DNA of 64,000 nucleotides from Nephromyces sp. MM_2019 (Eukaryota; Apicomplexa; Aconoidasida; Nephromycida). The notes under the pieces were generated by a model. That model was not told where the DNA came from, did not search any database, and saw nothing but the letters and a program-made list of their open reading frames with translations. This document shows positions 59,741-64,000 of the stretch, one piece after another. The stretch spans positions 1 to 64,000 of the forward strand of contig JADHZB010000579.1 in NCBI GenBank assembly GCA_015657535.1, read 5' to 3'. The number at the start of each line of letters is the position of its first letter. Within the stretch, counting starts at the first letter, position 1. A program made the translations under genes and the position numbers.

Positions 59741-61038
59741 TTTGAAACTCTTTACTAAATTTTGATGTACTCTATTTAAACATAAATTACAAACAGAATA
59801 ACCAGGGACTAGCTTATAGTTGTTGGCCCAAAGATGGCAAATCCATTCTATCTAGTAAGTAAACTATACTGACTACACCTTCAATATAATTTTTTAATCT
59901 CGGAATCAAAGTTTGATTCTCCATTAACTTATTCATTTATCATGCAGTTCATAAAAAATATCAACATCCTATGTATTTAAAAGCTATTAAACGGCATAGA
60001 AACGGGGAGCGACACAACACATCATTATTAGCACTTGGTATGATATCACCTTTTTGAATCCATTTAAATTAACTATATCGGTAATGCCCACTTTAGGAAT
60101 ACCTAAAGTTGCTTACCGCCTACCCGGTTCATCTTCGGCCGATTGGATAGACATCTACAATAGGTAGGCACAAATATTAATTAGCATAAAAAGAGATATT
60201 CAAGGATAATCCCTTCTAATATTACCTAGCTAACTATTATTCATTATTTATTTTATTACCCAAGGCTCTATCGAGAAAGGATAATTTTTATGAGCCAAGA
60301 GATAGACCATGATTTTGCCAACCAAATAATAAGCATATTACTCTATCTTGACTGCGAAGACAGTTCCAAACCAATCCATCTCTATATCAATTCACCTGGT
60401 GGCTCAATAGTATCTGGGATGGCAATATTTGACACTATGAAAGTATGTTTGAATCAGCTTTTGATGGTAACTTAGACTTTATGTTTATATAAATTAATTG
60501 AAGCATATTAGATCTGAAATCATAACAATAAACATTGGAATGGCTGCATCCATGGCCTCGTTTATTTTAGCTGCTGGTACTAAGGGTAAAAGGTTCGCTT
60601 TACCACACAGTAGGATAATGATCCATCAACCTATAGGAGGTGCCGAAGGGCAAGCAGAGGACATACGCATCGAAGCAAACCAGATTTTAAAGATTAAAAA
60701 TCAGATGGTTGATTTATACAGGTAAAAATTGGTTTCATAATCTAAATTTACTAATTATCTTCTTACATCAAGAAATTGAAATTTTAAATTCCCTTTAAGC
60801 TGGTGAAAAAATTTAGAGTACAAAAATTCGATAAATTTTTATGAAGTCTTCCAATGTTCTTTAACTTGATATATGACCTTCAACATAATTTATCAGCCGT
60901 ATGACTGGCTTACCGAAAAATAAAATTATTAAAGACATCGACAGAGACAAATTTATGTCTGCCACAGAAGCTAAAGACCAGGGCTTTATTGACCATATAA
61001 TCCAATTTAAGGATAAATTCTCTCCTTCATCTGTTTAG
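59741..61038 (+). CDS. ClpP-type serine protease subunit, organelle-type (start not found)
   Basis: Coding exons: one open from about 59741 and ending at 59854, then 59948-60037, 60097-60163, 60265-60442, 60504-60721 and 60897-61038, the last five in one frame. The ClpP fold is clear: [48 protein letters not shown] with the catalytic Ser, [11 protein letters not shown] with the catalytic His and [20 protein letters not shown] with the catalytic Asp. It degrades proteins with a Clp ATPase in mitochondria or a plastid. A basic N-terminal extension ([19 protein letters not shown]) would suit organelle import. ATG 59834 is out of phase with the next exon, so the true start is in an unseen upstream exon. 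Confidence 0.92.
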
Positions 61039-61515
61039 TAAACCTTTTTTACAACATTTTTTCCATTTTAGAAACTAATATTCTATTTACTGTTTATTTT
61101 AAATTAATTGATTTAAACCAAAAACTACTGTAATTTGAACAGTTCTAAAATCTGTTGGAATATTTACCAATCTAAAATTTGTGAGTTAAATCTATACATG
61201 ACTGCTACGATAAAACATTTTTGAATGTGCAACTATGCTAGATTCTACAAATAAACTAACGTTTAAATAGGTTCTGAATTGATTTAATTTGGCCTGTTCT
61301 GTGTTGTGACTTTATCTGTTTAAGCTATCATCTTCAACAAATTGTAGAAAAAGAGTTCTTGTCCTACTGTGTGCATTACTTAGCTCAGTTTTTGATTAGC
61401 TATTATAATAGTCATTTGGCTACACCATCTAGTGTAATTAAATTACTTGAGATCCAAAAATTGCTTACTAATATGTTATATCTATGCAACACTTTATATT
61501 AATGCTGTATTAAAA
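61039..61515. other. Intergenic, nothing recognised
   Basis: AT-rich. The frame of the next gene stays open back to 61447 but without an ATG before 61516. Confidence 0.55.
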
Positions 61516-63539
61516 ATGCCAAGCATAGTTTGGTATGAAAGGTATGCCAAAAGCCTTTTTGCAGATTGCCATGAAAACTTCATATATAAGAACAGACTCG
61601 AATTACTGTTAAGGGCTCCCATTGAATCTTTATACTCTACCTCAAAACATTCAAATATTAGTACGAGCCTCTTCCATGGAGATCAGACTACTTCACAAAG
61701 CGAAATAAGTAGCATAGGGGATATAGAAACTAGAAAAACCTTTCAAACACATGTGACAAACAACAGTGATGCACTTCATTCTAGACCTTATAGGGACTTC
61801 GAATCAGAAAAAGAGTTGTCTTCATCGAGTTTCTCTCCTAGTTCTAATGATTCAGATAAGGATTCAATTATTAACTCTGACCCTGATGAAAACCTCTTTA
61901 TGGGGCCGCTCGGACAGTTTCAAAGTCTTTCTGGCGATAACATAGATAAAATAAATGACACAGCTTTGTGTAATATATCCAATAGTAACAAAATATCTGA
62001 TTTAGCCGAAATTGATAGCCCTACAACAAGTTCAGCAAACACGCTAGAAAAACACTTCTTAAGGAATAATCCAGATAACATTATCCCTGATACCAACAAG
62101 CCTCCAGCTTCTAAAGAGATATTATCTTTCTTAACAAATAAAACATTACATAATGTGATTCCAGTCACAGATAACTTGAAAATGACTCGCTCCCACAATT
62201 CAATCTTTGAGCAATCATGTTTTGCAAGTGACAGTTTATCTCAAACACTTGAATTAGAATTTGACAATTCATACATAGCATTGGTTAATCATCAGATCCA
62301 AAATACTTTTGACAACCCTCAGCCAGAAGCTGAAACGCCAGCTGCAACTCCAATTCAACACACTAATCACAACCTTTCTAAATCTTTCCAATCTGAGCTT
62401 GACTTACTACCATATGACTTTATTTTGGACGACACTAGACCAAATCATGCTACATCACCTAATTTAATGATTGAAACTTCGAGAGCTAACTTAATCAAAG
62501 CCTCAGAACTAGATAATTTTAGAACACCTCAATTACAGCCCGACATGTCACAGAAAGCTCAATGTGAAACTACAAAATACGATCATCTTGAAACCTCTCT
62601 TGTGGAAGCTAACGCTTTCGACATTACTAACAATGAGCAAAAAGGCAGCTTGAACTTTTCAGGTTGTATCAATGATGCCAAAAAGAACAAAATCTACTCA
62701 CATCCTGCTAATTTTCATTCACACACTTGCGATAGAGTAACACCCTTAACTAACATGCTTGAGTCTAATGCTATTGACTCCTCAAAAGAATCAATTGAAT
62801 CTATATTGAAAAATCTCATTTCTGCTAGACCGCTTTCGACAAATTTAGGCCTCCAGGTAATCTGAAATTTCATTTTATAATATTTTTTAGACTATCCCAT
62901 TACTTTCAGGTAACAAACACTGAAAGTCACACTGAAGTAAAAAAGAAACAGCCCTTAAAGAGTCGTAAGAGATCTGCTGAATCTTCTCAGAGACGATTTG
63001 AGCAATTTCAAAAGATTAAAAAAAGGAAGGAAAAAACTGAACAGAAATTATCAGAAAAAATCAACACAAAAGTAGGCCACAAACCAAAAAAAAAACTCTA
63101 TTGCCATTCTTTTCTCAAGACTGGCATTTGTAAAAATGGTGAACAGTGCACCTTCTCTCATGACTGCATACCACAGACAAAGTTCACACTTTGTAAATTT
63201 TTCAAAAAGGGAACGTGTAACAAAGGGGCCCAGTGCAAGTTCTCACATGATTTCTCGACATTTCATTGTCGTAATTTAATTGTTTTGGGGAAATGTGAAG
63301 CCAGTTCATGCCCATACAAACATCAATTCCAAGCTGGATTGTTATCAGTCGAAGAAAAGTGGAACTTTGTTGAGAATAATATTAATTATTTAGCTAAACT
63401 ATCATCTGAATACCACAACTCCAATCATAACTTGAAGAGAGATCCATTCCAACAAAACCAGCTACCATGGTATCTCTTATATTATCAGCAATCGGCTAAA
63501 TCGGAGGCGAAATCACCTATGTCTTTATCAACAACATGA
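61516..63539 (+). CDS. Triple CCCH zinc-finger protein
   Basis: Two exons (61516-62856 and 62910-63539) sum to exactly 657 codons with the stop. The chosen start is MPSIVWYERYAKSL. The first 450 residues are Ser/Asn/Asp-rich and probably disordered. A strongly basic stretch (KKKQPLKSRKRSAESSQRR) precedes three tandem CCCH fingers at about 515-595: CHSFLKTGICKNGEQCTFSH, CKFFKKGTCNKGAQCKFSH and CRNLIVLGKCEASSCPYKH. Spacings are C-x8-C-x5-C-x3-H, C-x7-C-x5-C-x3-H and C-x8-C-x4-C-x3-H. The ZC3H3/CPSF30-like finger type binds RNA, so a role in mRNA processing or stability is likely. The short C-terminus is Gln/Ser-rich. Confidence 0.9.
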
Positions 63540-64000
63540 AATCTATAAATCTTAAAATAAATTTTGCTCATAGTTAAACAAGACTTTTTTACACCATCAA
63601 CCAAGTTAACATATATGTTTTCTAAACTTTTATCAAATATATATAAATAGATCCAAATCTTATTAATATACCTATAAAATTATTCAATTAATTTTTTAGT
63701 TTTAACTTTAATTTAGAAAATTTGTGAGAGCTTATTTATACTAAACAATTGGAATATCTAAACTCTAAGTTCTATTTAACTAGTGAAAAATTTATAATAA
63801 ACAATTATCATATAGTGATTAATTTTGCTAGATAAAAAAATTATAATATGAAGTATAAAGCAAGTCAACTGTTGTTTTTAATCAGCTAAATCAATAGATA
63901 ATAGGATGAAAAGAAAATAAATTGGTCCTAATTTAGATTTATTATAATTTCATGCTTTAAACATTATCCAAGAGCGTACTTCCCGGATGTGTGATTCGAT
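63540..64000. other. Intergenic end of window
   Basis: AT-rich, nothing recognised. Confidence 0.6.

Noticed and set aside
1..64000. tRNA, rRNA, CRISPR, transposon or viral elements
   Set aside because: I looked for tRNA T-loop/anticodon layouts, direct-repeat/spacer arrays, transposase, reverse transcriptase and terminal repeats and saw none. The tandem repeats lack unique spacers.

Overview
The window is nuclear DNA from an AT-rich, intron-dense protist. Standard GT-AG introns can be followed exon by exon, the standard genetic code fits, and most introns are 45-110 nt. A subtilisin-like protease of the type seen in apicomplexan SUB1, a bacterial-type ClpP, an Obg GTPase and a GPI-transamidase subunit all fit an apicomplexan or a close alveolate relative. 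That placement is inference, and I cannot name a genus.

Two sequence styles meet near 21.5-23 kb. Positions 1 to about 21.4 kb are saturated with TG/CA and AT microsatellites, and small exons float in long repeat-filled introns. This part holds, from left to right, a Mei2-like RNA-binding protein (-), last exons of an unidentified gene (-), a 16-exon LSMT/SETD-type SET-domain methyltransferase (-), an Obg GTPase (+), and two poorly resolved minus-strand coding segments. From about 23 kb the DNA is plain AT-rich with short introns and clear genes. A DDX11/CHL1 iron-sulfur helicase (+) spans the change, and its 20 exons join without a frame break. That argues the boundary is real and not an assembly join.

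The right-hand part holds an EF-hand-like protein, a four-TM protein, a membrane-anchored GMC oxidoreductase, a secreted glycoprotein, two proteins of unknown family, a subtilisin protease with C-terminal EGF-like modules (-), GAA1 (+), an F-box-like leucine-rich-repeat protein (-), a 630-residue protein of unknown family (-), ClpP (+) and a triple CCCH zinc-finger protein (+). Several genes between 30 and 51 kb act in or pass through the secretory pathway: the four-TM protein, GMC oxidase, glycoprotein, subtilase and GAA1. ClpP and Obg are organelle-type proteins of bacterial origin. DDX11, SET, Mei2-like and CCCH proteins are nuclear or RNA-related. There is no operon structure.

Gene models were built by hand from splice-site phase. 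For DDX11, GMC, the four-TM protein, the glycoprotein, the subtilase, LRR, the 39.2-kb and 58-kb genes and CCCH, the exon lengths sum exactly to whole codons. The best oddities are a three-copy 61-bp tandem repeat in a DDX11 intron that re-copies the exon end, a cluster-cysteine codon and the 5' splice site; exons placed between complementary CA and TG tracts; and the subtilase-EGF fusion.
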